From NCBI GenBank assembly GCA_016201105.1, contig JACQDN010000067.1, positions 19,510-83,509 of the forward strand: DNA of 64,000 nucleotides. Direction: 5' to 3'. The notes under the pieces were generated by a model. It worked only from the letters and a program-made list of their open reading frames with translations, searched no databases and was not told where the DNA came from. The position numbers and the translations under genes were made by a program. Positions 48,396 to 57,109 of this stretch are shown here, piece after piece (position 1 is the first letter of the stretch; the number at the start of each line of letters is the position of its first letter). This DNA is from Pseudomonadota bacterium. GTDB lineage: Bacteria; Pseudomonadota; Alphaproteobacteria; Micropepsales; Micropepsaceae.

Positions 48396-49175
48396 ATGAC
48401 CCCCATCGTCCTTTGCGCCGACGACCACGGCATCTCGCCCTCGGTAAGTGCGGCCATCGCCGTGCTTGCGAAGGAAAAGCGCATTTCGGCGACGAGCTGC
48501 ATGGTGGACTTTGCAGAGCCCAAGGACTGCGATGCGCTCAAGCCTCTGTTCGATACCATCGATGTCGGGCTGCACATCACCTTCACGGTGACGCGCCCGC
48601 TCATGGTGCTGATGCGCGATGCTTATCTACGCCGGCTCGATCGCGCATGGATCACGAGCGAGGTCGAGCGTCAACTCGATCGCTTCAAGCAGCTGTTCGC
48701 CCGTCCGCCCGCGCACATCGACGGCCATCAGCATGTGCACATTCTGCCCATCATTCGCGATGCGGCGCTGGAGGCAGCTGAGAAATCCGGTGCTTATTTG
48801 AGAGTGACGACAGACAGTCACCCTCAAGACTTTAAGTCAGCCAGTCTATCAATGATGTCTCTGGAGCTGGCCAGGCGCGCGCGTGAACGAAAAATTCCCA
48901 TCAATACGGCCTTCCGCGGTACGCGGAGTTTTCGGGAGAAGGCTTCGTTCCAAACGCTGTTCAAACGCATGATCGACGGCGCGCCGGCGGGCGCTATCGT
49001 CCTTTGTCATCCCGGCCTCGTCGATTCCGTGCTGGAAGGGCGCGACGAAGTCACCGCTGCGCGCGAGGAAGAATTTCGCTATTTCAAGAGCGAAGAATTT
49101 CCGGCCGATTTGGCGGCGGCTGATCTATCGCTCGCGCGATTCAAAGACGCGGTCGCTAGCTCTCCCGCCCGATGA
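48396..49175 (+). CDS. hpnK: ChbG/YdjC-family deacetylase, HpnK-like
   Basis: A 259-residue protein of the ChbG (YdjC) fold with metal-binding residues in VLCADDHGIS (Asp, about residues 8-9), GLHITF (His, about 54) and HIDGHQHVH (about 106-114). Hopanoid-cluster members (HpnK) remove the acetyl group from N-acetylglucosaminyl bacteriohopanetetrol. The convergent neighbour encodes the HpnI-like glycosyltransferase that would make that substrate, and the two genes overlap by 20 bases at their ends, which supports this reading. The rest of the hopanoid genes are not in the window. A role in other glycolipids is possible. Confidence 0.7.
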   Translation: MTPIVLCADDHGISPSVSAAIAVLAKEKRISATSCMVDFAEPKDCDALKPLFDTIDVGLHITFTVTRPLMVLMRDAYLRRLDRAWITSEVERQLDRFKQLFARPPAHIDGHQHVHILPIIRDAALEAAEKSGAYLRVTTDSHPQDFKSASLSMMSLELARRARERKIPINTAFRGTRSFREKASFQTLFKRMIDGAPAGAIVLCHPGLVDSVLEGRDEVTAAREEEFRYFKSEEFPADLAAADLSLARFKDAVASSPAR

Positions 49176-50325
49176 TCCGCCCGTCGCGCGTCACCGCAAA
49201 TTTCGCTTCTCTTCGCGTGAAATGCGTCAGGAACAGCGCGCTGAGCCAGGGCGCGATGGAAGCGATATCGCGCAAGGGCAGAAGCGCCAACGAGCGAAGG
49301 CCGGCGCGATCCTTCGCGCCCAAGACCAGGAAAGCGGCGGCCGAAGCGAACCGGATCGCCAATACCGCGGCGAATACGCCAAGACCCATGGCATCGAATT
49401 GCCTGAGCGCGGCGAACAAAAGCGCAAAGGGAACGGCCTTCAGAAGCGGCAGCGCGAGAAACCCCGCGAATTGCACATAACGGGCGTTCTGGTCCCAATA
49501 AGTCTGATGCTGCCACCACGCTTTCCAATTGGGCAGGTCGATCATCGTATCCACGAACACGGGAAGCAGCGCATTGCGAAGGCCTTTGGCACCGATGCGC
49601 CGTCCCATCTCCGCGTCTTCCGCCAGATAGTCGACCAGCGCGGCAAAGCCGCCGATGGACTGCAGCGTTTCTCGGCGAATGGCCGTCGACGCACCGAGGC
49701 ACGCATTGGTCAGTCCGACCGCGCGAGCGACAATCAACTCGGGTAGGAAATCGACGTTGAAACTCAGGAGCTCCAATTTCTCCACGAAACGCCGCGCGCA
49801 GGCGCCGCGATAGAGCGTGCACGCCGCGCCGACCTTTGCGTCGGCGAGCGGCGCCACGATGGTTCTCAGGTAGTCCGCTTCCACGCGGATGTCGCTGTCG
49901 CTGATGACGAGCACGTCGTGTCTCGCCGCTGGAAACGCGGCCACGAGATTCTCCACCTTGCCATTGGCCCGCGGCGGCGTGTTTGAGATGCAAAGACTGA
50001 CGCGGCTTTCGCCGAATTCGCGCACGATCGCGCGCGCGGCGGGAATGGCCGGATCGTCCATGCGCTGGACGGCAAGCACAACCTGATAGTTGGGATAATC
50101 CTGGAGACACATGCTGCGCAGGTTTTCATGCAGGTTCTTGTCGGCGCCAAACAGCGGTTTGAGCACGCTGACCGGCGGCAGGAACTCCGCGGCCGGCCTG
50201 GCGCGGGGCCAATGGAGCCAGACCAGCGCATGGCTGACAGCCACGAGCGAAAACAGGCTGCCGACAACGATCGGCACGGCGAGCGCAAGCTCGGCCACCT
50301 GGAATGGCGATGGATAGACGTTCAT
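49156..50325 (-). CDS. hpnI: Ceramide-glucosyltransferase-like (GT21) enzyme, HpnI-like
   Basis: A 389-residue membrane glycosyltransferase with one N-terminal helix (VVGSLFSLVAVSHALVWL), a GT-A catalytic domain, and two C-terminal helices. Motifs: VSVLKPLFGAD near the start, DVLVISDSDIRV (about residues 137-148; the DSD metal site), DYLAEDAEMGRR (about 235-246; the catalytic Asp) and QHQTYWDQNAR (Q-x3-W-like). HpnI attaches N-acetylglucosamine to bacteriohopanetetrol. Glucosylceramide synthesis is the main alternative. Pairing with the HpnK-like gene favours the hopanoid role. Confidence 0.75.
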   Translation of the reverse strand: MNVYPSPFQVAELALAVPIVVGSLFSLVAVSHALVWLHWPRARPAAEFLPPVSVLKPLFGADKNLHENLRSMCLQDYPNYQVVLAVQRMDDPAIPAARAIVREFGESRVSLCISNTPPRANGKVENLVAAFPAARHDVLVISDSDIRVEADYLRTIVAPLADAKVGAACTLYRGACARRFVEKLELLSFNVDFLPELIVARAVGLTNACLGASTAIRRETLQSIGGFAALVDYLAEDAEMGRRIGAKGLRNALLPVFVDTMIDLPNWKAWWQHQTYWDQNARYVQFAGFLALPLLKAVPFALLFAALRQFDAMGLGVFAAVLAIRFASAAAFLVLGAKDRAGLRSLALLPLRDIASIAPWLSALFLTHFTRREAKFAVTRDGRIIGRES

Positions 50326-50536
50326 ACGATTGCCGCTTCGACCCGGCCCCGGTGATTATACCGGTGGTTATACTCCGGCCCTCAAAGAGGTTAGCCAGGG
50401 CCCAAAAGGGCGCTTTGCCGCGAGGACAATGGGAGCGGCCGAATCTGTCAAATCGGGCCGGTCGTCCCGCCAATTCAAGAAAAGTCTTGGGAACGCAACG
50501 GGATGCTCCGCGTTAAGCTCCGCGAGGGAGGGCGTT

Positions 50537-50770
50537 TTGGTCCAAAGCAACCATGCCCAGCGCGCTCAGCATTACCGGAACCGGGCCGAGGAAATGCGCG
50601 TGATCGCGACGACCATGAAGGATCCCGGCGCGCGCGAGGCAATCCTGCGCTTGGCGAGTTCCTACGACAGCATGGCCGACAGCCTGCACGCGATCAGCGC
50701 GATCATCGAGCGCTTTACGCCGCCGTCTCACAGTGACACGCCGCCGCCCGCGCAGCAGCGGCGCGAGTAG
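50537..50770 (+). CDS. small hypothetical protein, 77 residues
   Basis: A TTG start with GGGAGGG at good spacing gives VQSNHAQRAQHYRNRAEEMR, followed by the helical stretch REAILRLASSYDSMADSLHA and a Pro/Gln tail. Proteins of this type ('AEEMRVIATTMKDPGAREAI') are frequent and uncharacterised in alphaproteobacteria. Frames that start earlier run through noncoding sequence. It ends 1 base before the stop of the gene on the other strand. Confidence 0.65.
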   Translation: MVQSNHAQRAQHYRNRAEEMRVIATTMKDPGAREAILRLASSYDSMADSLHAISAIIERFTPPSHSDTPPPAQQRRE

Positions 50771-50771
50771 G

Positions 50772-51308
50772 TCACTGGTTCAACCGAAACGACGCGAAGA
50801 ACGTCTCGAGCGCGGCTTTCTCGGAATCGCTCGCCTGCCGGGTGTACATCGTCTCCACCAGATAAATTTGCGGCTTTTCGGTTTCGACTATGATGACGAC
50901 GCCTTGCCCAGCGGCGCCATGGTTCGCCGCTGCATAGGTGAAATACATCGCGCGATGGCCATTCACCAGCTCTGTGTGTGAAGAGGTGATGGCGGCGGGT
51001 AGCCCGTTGACGAAGTTGTCGCGCTCCAAATTCAAGGTCCCGTCCACATCCAATGTCTTGGTCACGCTGAACGTGTCGCAAAAAACAGCGGCCATGAAGG
51101 TGCGCTGTTTTCCAACCGTTACGGAGATGACGCGCGAAATAATATGGTCTTGGGCGTCTCGTTCGGAATCGATCGGGGCCGAGACGGTTGGCGTCTCGGG
51201 AAAATCCGCCGAGAATTTGAGTTCGTCGGACGCGTAACTCTCCGCCCGCGCCGCCGCGGGCGCGAGCAGCAGGCACAGGGCTGCGAAAACAGCGCAGCAC
51301 AGCTTCAT
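50772..51308 (-). CDS. hypothetical exported protein
   Basis: A 178-residue protein with a Sec signal (LCCAVFAALCLLLAPAAARA) and a mature domain of a kind seen in many periplasmic proteins (KFSADFPETPTVSAPIDSER, VNGHRAMYFTYAAANHG, VIIVETEKPQIYLVETMY). No enzyme motif is present. A start 39 codons upstream has no support; the ATG at 51308 follows GGGTATGGGGG. Function is unknown. Confidence 0.7.
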   Translation of the reverse strand: MKLCCAVFAALCLLLAPAAARAESYASDELKFSADFPETPTVSAPIDSERDAQDHIISRVISVTVGKQRTFMAAVFCDTFSVTKTLDVDGTLNLERDNFVNGLPAAITSSHTELVNGHRAMYFTYAAANHGAAGQGVVIIVETEKPQIYLVETMYTRQASDSEKAALETFFASFRLNQ

Positions 51309-51363
51309 CCCCCATACCCGACGCAAGCGTGACAGCGTGAACCGCACGGACTGCCGGCGCCCG

Positions 51364-51621
51364 CTAGGTGCAAGCGGTGCCGTTGGCTTCGACAATGGCG
51401 CTGGCTTCGGTTTCGAAGTCCTCATCCCACTTCACCCCATCGGTCCATACGCTGCCGTTCCAGAACATGATGCCGGCACGATCGTCGTTGTCGCAGTACA
51501 CGTTGCAAGCGCTGCCGTCGGCGGAGCACCCGCCGCCCTGGTCATTTTCCGTGTAGTAGGCCGAGGCAGGCGAGGCGACGAGAAACATGACCGCCACGCT
51601 TGCTAGAAAGATTGTCTTCAT
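51364..51621 (-). CDS. small exported Cys-rich protein
   Basis: An 85-residue protein with a Sec signal (FLASVAVMFLVASPASA) and a small mature part with five cysteines (GGGCSADGSACNVYCDND, ANGTACT), suggesting two disulfides. AGGGGGCTC precedes the ATG. Convergent spacing with its neighbours is short (55 bases to the exported gene at 50772). No family is recognised. Confidence 0.65.
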   Translation of the reverse strand: MKTIFLASVAVMFLVASPASAYYTENDQGGGCSADGSACNVYCDNDDRAGIMFWNGSVWTDGVKWDEDFETEASAIVEANGTACT

Positions 51622-51824
51622 GAGAGCCCCCTGAGAGCAAACCTTCCAAACCAGCATACAGAGATTTCGGATAAGCGGCAGCCGCCAAGCTTTGGCGGAT
51701 CTGGTAGTTAAGGTCATTTCCAGGCACGGCTCGAACGAATCGCTGGTCGTCCGCAACCAAAGAAGAGGGAATGCCGCGTCGATTCGTGGTAATTTCTCAA
51801 TGGAAAAAAGAAGAGGCGAGGCAC

Positions 51825-52049
51825 ATGGACGATCAAGGTATGATGGCCGCCGTTGGCGGGGTAACCGTTCTCATCGTTATCGCGATTTTGTTCGCGATAT
51901 TTCTGATTCCGGCAATCTTGATCCTGCGCAAAGCCGGTTACAGCGGTTGGTGGGTTCTGCTCTATTTCATTCCGCTGGCCGGGTTCATCGGTCTTTGGGT
52001 GTTCGCACTCGCCGATTGGCCGGCGCTGAAGAACAAGAGCGCGAGCTAG
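51825..52049 (+). CDS. small two-helix membrane protein
   Basis: A 74-residue protein with two hydrophobic helices (GVTVLIVIAILFAIFLIPAI and WWVLLYFIPLAGFIGLWVFA) joined by a short RKAGYSG turn. Similar short proteins are common and uncharacterised, some of them DUF805-like. GAGGCGAGGC precedes the ATG. It is the last gene before the phage late module. Confidence 0.65.
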   Translation: MDDQGMMAAVGGVTVLIVIAILFAIFLIPAILILRKAGYSGWWVLLYFIPLAGFIGLWVFALADWPALKNKSAS

Positions 52050-52265
52050 AATCTCGCGCTTGACATTAGGCCGGCTGGGAGGCATCACATCTCTACGATG
52101 TGAATTTGCGCCTCGAGACCTTCGGCGCCGAACGTCGCTTCCCAAAAGATCATCAGCCCAGGCTTCGATCACTCGAGTCCAGCCCCGTATCGACTCAGCG
52201 AAAGAAGGGCTGCATGCGGCCGCCCGGCGTGCAAACGTTCGGGCGGCTGGTCTCTTTCGGCATTA

Positions 52266-52318
52266 CCTCCCCCCGGGGGAGGTCGAAATTTGCCAAGCAA
52301 ATTTCGGGTGAGGGGAAG
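52266..52318. repeat. Late-module palindromic repeat, partial copy
   Basis: CCTCCCCCCGGGGGAGGTCG is followed by AAATTTGCCAAGCAAATTTC and GGGTGAGGGG, the left half of the larger palindromes seen between late phage genes (56503, 59086, 59586, 63757). The gap 52050-52469 contains this, the dispersed repeat at 52377, and nothing else I can identify. Confidence 0.6.
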
Positions 52319-52376
52319 CCTCACCATTTGCGCTCTATTCTTACCCCTCACCCGATGCGCTTCGCGCGTCGACCTC

Positions 52377-52460
52377 TCCACCCGCCTACGCTTCGCTTCG
52401 GGGTGGAAGGTACAAACTCAAGCCGCAGCTTTAGCGAAGGCGGCGAGGGAGAGGTGATTG
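52377..52460. repeat. Dispersed repeat, copy before the small terminase gene
   Basis: An 84-base block matching 9617-9706. It ends 10 bases before the small terminase-like gene, whose ribosome site lies inside it (GGGAGAGGTG). Confidence 0.6.
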
Positions 52461-52469
52461 AATTCGATT

Positions 52470-52751
52470 ATGACGCCACGCAAAGCTCGCACTACAAGCG
52501 CCAAGCCCGACAAGGTGATGCGCGACGCGATTCTGTTCGCGCTCAACCGCGAGGCGGAAGACGCAAGCGGCGCGCCGGCCACGAAGCTCTCGCTGATTGC
52601 CGATCGCCTCGTGGACAAAGCCGTCGACGGCGATATGGCTGCGATCAAAGAAGTGCTCGACCGCACGGACGGCAAGACCGTGCAAAGCGTCGATGCCCCG
52701 GCGCAGGCGCTGGAGGATATGCTTGAGCGTCTCGACGCAGCGCGCCCTTGA
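52470..52751 (+). CDS. Small terminase-like or DUF5681-type phage protein
   Basis: A 93-residue protein with a basic N-terminus (TPRKARTTSAKPDKVMRDAI) and a helical body (LSLIADRLVDKAVDGDMAAI, KEVLDRTDGKTVQS). The sequence around 'AADGDMAAIKEVLDRTDGK' is typical of proteins encoded directly before large terminases in small prophages, where they probably recognise packaging DNA. The ATG at 52470 is chosen; a TTG at 52458 fits the ribosome site slightly better. It overlaps the large terminase gene by 29 bases. Confidence 0.7.
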   Translation: MTPRKARTTSAKPDKVMRDAILFALNREAEDASGAPATKLSLIADRLVDKAVDGDMAAIKEVLDRTDGKTVQSVDAPAQALEDMLERLDAARP

Positions 52752-54237
52752 GTCGTTGCGCGAAGACCTTCCGCTCTTCGCAGCCCAATGTTTGAAGATC
52801 AAAGCCAAGTCGGGCGTTATCGTTCCGTTCCGCTTCAATCGCGCGCAGATTTACGTGCACGAAAAACTCGAAGCGCAGCGCCAAAGAACGGGCCGCGTGC
52901 GCGCGATCCTTCTGAAAGCGCGCCAGCAGGGCTTTTCCACCTATATCGCCGGACGCTTCTTTCACCGCACCAGCCTCAACAAGGGCGTGCAGACTTTCAT
53001 TCTCACCCACGAGCAGGAAGCGACCAACACGCTGTTCGCGATGGTCGACCGCTTTCTTGCGCACACCGCGCTCACCCCTTCGCTCGGCGCGGCCAACGCG
53101 AAGGAACTCAATTTCGACCGGCTCGACAGCGGCTATAGCGTCGGCACCGCCGGCACCAAAGCGGTGGGCCGATCGAAAACCGTTCAACTGTTTCACGGCT
53201 CGGAAGTGGCGCATTGGCCGAACGCAGAAGCGCATTTCGGCGGCGTGGTGCAAGCGGTGCCCGAGCTCGAAGAAACCGAGATCGTCCTGGAATCCACCGC
53301 CAACGGTGTCGGCGGCGAGTTTCACGCCCGCTGGCAGCAGGCCGAAGCCGGCATCGGCGACTATCAGGCGATCTTCGTGCCGTGGTTCTGGTCGCGCGAA
53401 TATGCGCGGGCCCTTGAACCCGGCTTTGTGCTGGACGACGAGGAACAGGAATACGCCGCGCTCCACAAACTTTCTCTGGAGCAGATGGCGTGGCGGCGCG
53501 CCAAGCGTCATGAGCTCAAGGATCCGTTGCTCTTCATGCAGGAATATCCCGCCACCGCCGCCGAAGCGTTCCAATCGACGGGGCACGACGGGTTCATCAA
53601 GCCGCTTGCCGTGCTGAAGGCGCGCAAAACGGTGTGCGAGGCGAGCGGACCGCTCGTCTGCGGCGGCGATCCGGCCCGCTTCGGCGACGACCGTTTCTCC
53701 ATCGCCTGGCGGCGCGGGCGCAAGCTCGAACGGGTGGAGAGCCGCTCCAAACTCAGCACCGTCGACGGCGCCAACTGGATCAAGCGCATCGTCGATAAGG
53801 ACCGGCCCAAGAAATTTTTCGTCGATATCGGCGGCATCGGCGCCGGTGTGATCGACATTCTTCAAAGCTGGGGCTCTCCTTACGATGTGATCGTCGTCGG
53901 GGTGAACTTCGGAAGTCCGCCGCAGGACGCCGAGCCGGGTGAGGGCGGGGGGGCGCGCAACCGCCGCGCCGAGATGTGGATGCGGAGCCGCGATTGGCTC
54001 CTGGATGAGCGTGGCACGGATATTCCCGACAGCGACAGTCTGCAAGCGGACGCCTGCGCCCCCGGCTACAAATACGACATGGACCAGCGCGTGCTGCTTG
54101 AGAGCAAACAGGACATGCGCGCCCGCGGGCAACGTTCTCCCGACGAATGGGACGCGGTGGCGCTGACCTTCGCAGAGCCCGTGAACGAGACGAGTGCGCC
54201 GGCGAGGCTGGAGATTCCGAATTACGGGATCGTGTGA
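52723..54237 (+). CDS. Large terminase subunit
   Basis: A 504-residue protein starting with TTG behind GGAGGATATGC, inside the previous gene. It is the motor and nuclease that packages phage DNA. AILLKARQQGFST (about residues 57-69) is the variant Walker A of this terminase group, IVLESTANG (about 187-195) follows the ATPase core, and the C-terminal nuclease domain has its acidic residues in CGGDPARFGDDR, FFVDIGGIGAG and SPDEWDAVALTF. The frame reading further upstream (from 52597) is a shadow of the small terminase gene. Confidence 0.9.
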   Translation: MSVSTQRALESLREDLPLFAAQCLKIKAKSGVIVPFRFNRAQIYVHEKLEAQRQRTGRVRAILLKARQQGFSTYIAGRFFHRTSLNKGVQTFILTHEQEATNTLFAMVDRFLAHTALTPSLGAANAKELNFDRLDSGYSVGTAGTKAVGRSKTVQLFHGSEVAHWPNAEAHFGGVVQAVPELEETEIVLESTANGVGGEFHARWQQAEAGIGDYQAIFVPWFWSREYARALEPGFVLDDEEQEYAALHKLSLEQMAWRRAKRHELKDPLLFMQEYPATAAEAFQSTGHDGFIKPLAVLKARKTVCEASGPLVCGGDPARFGDDRFSIAWRRGRKLERVESRSKLSTVDGANWIKRIVDKDRPKKFFVDIGGIGAGVIDILQSWGSPYDVIVVGVNFGSPPQDAEPGEGGGARNRRAEMWMRSRDWLLDERGTDIPDSDSLQADACAPGYKYDMDQRVLLESKQDMRARGQRSPDEWDAVALTFAEPVNETSAPARLEIPNYGIV

Positions 54238-54242
54238 GCGTC

Positions 54243-54429
54243 ACGAAAAAGAATGATTCACGCGGAGACGCGGAGACGCGGAGGTATCGAGTCTCCGGTG
54301 CTCGCTGTGTGAAGTCTTTGCATTCTTGTTGGCGCGCAAAGCGCGCCGGCCCAATGTCGAATTCTGTGCTGTGTTCCAAGTTAGAAAAGAACTCCGCGTC
54401 TCCGCGCCTCCGCGTGAATCGTCTTTCGT
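54243..54429. repeat. Long inverted repeat of the CGCGGAGNCGCGGAG family, copy c
   Basis: ACGAAAAAGAATGATTCACG and the right arm ending in CGTGAATCGTCTTTCGT pair as an imperfect inverted repeat with TTGGCGCGCAAAGCGCGCC inside. It fills the gap between the large terminase and portal genes. Confidence 0.75.
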
Positions 54430-54463
54430 AAACACACAGACGCATTGAGAAGAAACTTTGGCT

Positions 54464-56515
54464 ATGAACCTTTCCGACGACAGCGTCAGCGACGACGAGA
54501 TTGTCAAGCTCGTCGCGGGCGAGATGCAGCGTGGCGTCGGGTTCGGGTTCTCCAACGATGCCGATCTGCGCTCCGACCGTGAGCGGGCGCTCAATTATTT
54601 CAAGGGCGAGATGCCCGATGTGCCCTCGTTGCCCAACCGCTCCACCGCGGTGACGAGCGATGTGGCCGATGCGATCTACTCCATCCTTCCCGACCTGATG
54701 GAGATCTTTACCGGTGGCGACGATGTCGCCGCGTTCACACCCCGAGGTCCGGAAGACGAAGAGGCCGCCCAGCAAGAAACCGACTACGTCAACTTCGTCG
54801 TGTTCCAGCAGAACGACGGCTTTATGACTCTGCACCGCATGATCCAGGACGCGCTCCTGGAGAAGGTGGGCGTCGTCACCTTCTGGTGGGAAAAGAATTT
54901 CGAGATCACCGAAGAAGAATTCGAAGACAAGAGCGAGGCCGAGCTCGGCCTTGCCATGCAGGCGGGCGAGGTGACCGATCTCGTCATCGCGCAGGATGCG
55001 TTCGGCGCGCCCACTTATTCCTTCTCCTTGCGCAACACCAAGAACCGCTCCGCGCCCAAGATCCAGGCTTGCGCACCGGAAGATTTCACCATCGCCGCCG
55101 ACGCGATATCGCCTGCCTCCGCTACTTACTGCGCCATGCGTTCGCGTCCGCGCGCGCAGGATCTGCTCAACGATGGCGTCGATGACGACATCGTGGAAAA
55201 GCTGGCGGCGCCGTCCGACAAGGATGAAAGCCTGCGGCTCGCGCGCGACACGGCGGGAGAATCGCAACACCAGGCTGGTAGCGACGACGGCAACCTGCGC
55301 AGCGTCGAGATCGTTGCGCATTTCCTGCGCCTTTACGACGAGGACGCCAAGGCCGTAAAGCTCTGGCGCATCGTCACCAATGCCGACTGCACCGTGCTGG
55401 TTGAGCGCCCCGAACAGATTTCGAGTCCTCGGTTCGCCACCGTCACGCCCTATCCGGTGTCGCATCGCTTTTACGGCCGCTCGGTCGCCGATCTGCTGCT
55501 GGAATTCCAGCGCATCAACACCGCGCTCACCCGCACGCTGCTGGACTCGGGCTACTTCGCGCTCAACCAGCGGCTCGTCGTGGCGATGGGCGAGGCGAAC
55601 GACTATACGATTTCCGATCTGCTAAGGAACGAGCCCGGCGTTCCGATCCGCGCCAAGACGGTGAGTGCGGTACAGCCGCTTGCCTCAGGCGCGCTCTCCT
55701 TCGATGCTTATTCGGCATTGGAATATTTCGCGACGCGCGCCGAACAGCGCACCGGCGTCGTCAGGAACGCGCAAGGACTGAACCCGGATACGTTGCACGA
55801 TACCGCGCAAGGCGCTCTCGCGCTCATGACCGCGGCGCAGAAGCGCGTGCGCATGATCGCGCGCATTTTCGCCGAAACCGGTATCAAGGACCTGTTCCTC
55901 GGCGTGCATGCGCTGATCCGCGAGCACGCCACCGCACCGCTAAAAGCGCGGCTGCGCAATCAGTGGGTCGATATCGATCCCTCGTCATGGGGCGAGCGCT
56001 TCGACATGGCCATCGAGATCGGCCTCGGCGCATCGGGCCGCGCCCAGGATGTGGCGGCGCTCGGCCAGGCGTTGCAGCTGGAATCCCAGATCGTGCAGGC
56101 GCAAGGCGGAGCCTCCGGCCCCATCGTGACGCCCAAGAACGCCTACAACTTGGCGCGCAAATTCTATGCGCGACTGGGGCTGAAAAACGTCGAACAATAT
56201 CTGAGCGATCCGGGCGATGCGATCCCGCAAGCGGCCCCTTCGCCGGACGTGCAGATCGCGCAGATGCAGATCGAAGCCCAGCGGCAGATGTTCACGCTGC
56301 AGGCCGCGGCGGACGCGCAGGCCGCACAAGCCAAAGCCCAGCGCGAGCAGGCGCAAGCCGAACGCGACCTTGTACTCGCCCGCGAGAAGATGATGCTCGA
56401 TGCGCAACTCAAGCGCGAAGAGATTGCCGCGGAGCTGCAGGCCAAGCGCGAACAGTTTGCGGCGGAGCTGGGGTTGAAGAGAGAGCAGATGGTGACGTCT
56501 CCACCCTCCCCTTGA
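54464..56515 (+). CDS. Portal protein, podovirus-like
   Basis: A 683-residue protein with the features of podovirus-type portals: an acidic N-terminus (SDDSVSDDEIVKLVAGEM), VTPYPVSHRFYGRSVADLLL (about residues 326-345), the helical GYFALNQRLVVAMGEANDYT, and a long Gln/Ala/Arg-rich coiled coil at the end (about 600-675). The portal ring is the DNA entry gate of the capsid. The last seven codons run into the first late-module palindrome, so the natural end may be slightly altered. The ATG at 54464 is chosen over a TTG two codons earlier. Confidence 0.85.
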   Translation: MNLSDDSVSDDEIVKLVAGEMQRGVGFGFSNDADLRSDRERALNYFKGEMPDVPSLPNRSTAVTSDVADAIYSILPDLMEIFTGGDDVAAFTPRGPEDEEAAQQETDYVNFVVFQQNDGFMTLHRMIQDALLEKVGVVTFWWEKNFEITEEEFEDKSEAELGLAMQAGEVTDLVIAQDAFGAPTYSFSLRNTKNRSAPKIQACAPEDFTIAADAISPASATYCAMRSRPRAQDLLNDGVDDDIVEKLAAPSDKDESLRLARDTAGESQHQAGSDDGNLRSVEIVAHFLRLYDEDAKAVKLWRIVTNADCTVLVERPEQISSPRFATVTPYPVSHRFYGRSVADLLLEFQRINTALTRTLLDSGYFALNQRLVVAMGEANDYTISDLLRNEPGVPIRAKTVSAVQPLASGALSFDAYSALEYFATRAEQRTGVVRNAQGLNPDTLHDTAQGALALMTAAQKRVRMIARIFAETGIKDLFLGVHALIREHATAPLKARLRNQWVDIDPSSWGERFDMAIEIGLGASGRAQDVAALGQALQLESQIVQAQGGASGPIVTPKNAYNLARKFYARLGLKNVEQYLSDPGDAIPQAAPSPDVQIAQMQIEAQRQMFTLQAAADAQAAQAKAQREQAQAERDLVLAREKMMLDAQLKREEIAAELQAKREQFAAELGLKREQMVTSPPSP

Positions 56516-56670
56516 GGGAGGGTCGAAATTTGCGAAGCAAATTTCGGGGAGGGGTCATGCTGTGTTCTTAAAGGTAAGCACTCGAGACAGCCGAGCATTA
56601 ACTCCCATATTCACGGCATGACCCCTCCCCGAAGCGCTTCGCGCTTCGACCCTCCCTCAAGGGGAGGGTG
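56503..56670. repeat. Late-module palindromic repeat, copy 1
   Basis: ACCCTCCCCTTGAGGGAGGG, AAATTTGCGAAGCAAATTTC and GGGGAGGGGTC on the left are matched by inverted CCCTCCCC-GAAGCGC-CGACCCTCCC on the right, with about 80 bases between. It covers the end of the portal gene and the gap to the small gene at 56684. Confidence 0.75.
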
Positions 56671-56683
56671 AAAGAACCGATCC

Positions 56684-56923
56684 ATGACCGAAGCCCTCGC
56701 CGCCCGCCGCGAATACGAACAGACCGAAAGCGCCTTCGCCAAAGTGCGCACAGCGATGGTCGAGCGGCTGTTCAAGACGCCGGTTGGAGCCGGCGAAGAG
56801 CGCGAGCGTCTTTATATGAGCGTGCAGACGCTGGATGCCGTGCGCGAAGCGCTGATGACCGCGATGACGACAGGCGAGATCGAGCAATACGTCGAAGAGA
56901 TCGCGGCGGGAGGAAAAAGTTAG
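56684..56923 (+). CDS. small phage structural-region protein
   Basis: A 79-residue helical protein (ARREYEQTESAFAKVRTAMV, ERLYMSVQTLDAVREALMTA, GEIEQYVEEIAAGGK), typical of the small unnamed proteins between portal and scaffold genes. I cannot name it. It stands between two palindromic repeats. Confidence 0.65.
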   Translation: MTEALAARREYEQTESAFAKVRTAMVERLFKTPVGAGEERERLYMSVQTLDAVREALMTAMTTGEIEQYVEEIAAGGKS

Positions 56924-56934
56924 CGCACATTTTG

Positions 56935-57096
56935 CCGCCCCCGCAACGCGGGGGAGGTGGCGTGAGCCGCGAAGCTGCGAAACGACGGTGGGGGTAAGTC
57001 AATCCGATCCCTCGCGACAACGCTGCCACCCTTCCCCCCTCCGTTTTGCTCGCAAGTGCTTGCAAAACACCTCCCCCGCTGAAGCGGGGGAGGAAG
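56935..57096. repeat. Late-module palindromic repeat, second type, copy 1
   Basis: CCGCCCCCGCAACGCGGGGG opens the element, followed by AGGTGGCG, and it closes with CACCTCCCCCGCTGAAGCGG and GGGAGG. The outer arms pair as inverted copies around about 120 bases. The scaffold-like gene starts 14 bases later. Confidence 0.7.
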
Positions 57097-57109
57097 CAAT
57101 AGGTGATCC

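Noticed and set aside
52645..54132. A 495-codon minus-strand frame opposite the large terminase
   Set aside because: Shadow of the terminase reading frame, no domain recognisable.
53780..55465. A 561-codon minus-strand frame over the terminase and portal genes
   Set aside because: Antisense of conserved phage genes; the repeat in between is noncoding.
56503..56670. Simple rho-independent terminators
   Set aside because: The stems are far longer than terminators, recur in many gaps, some supply ribosome sites for the next gene, and lack a consistent T-run.
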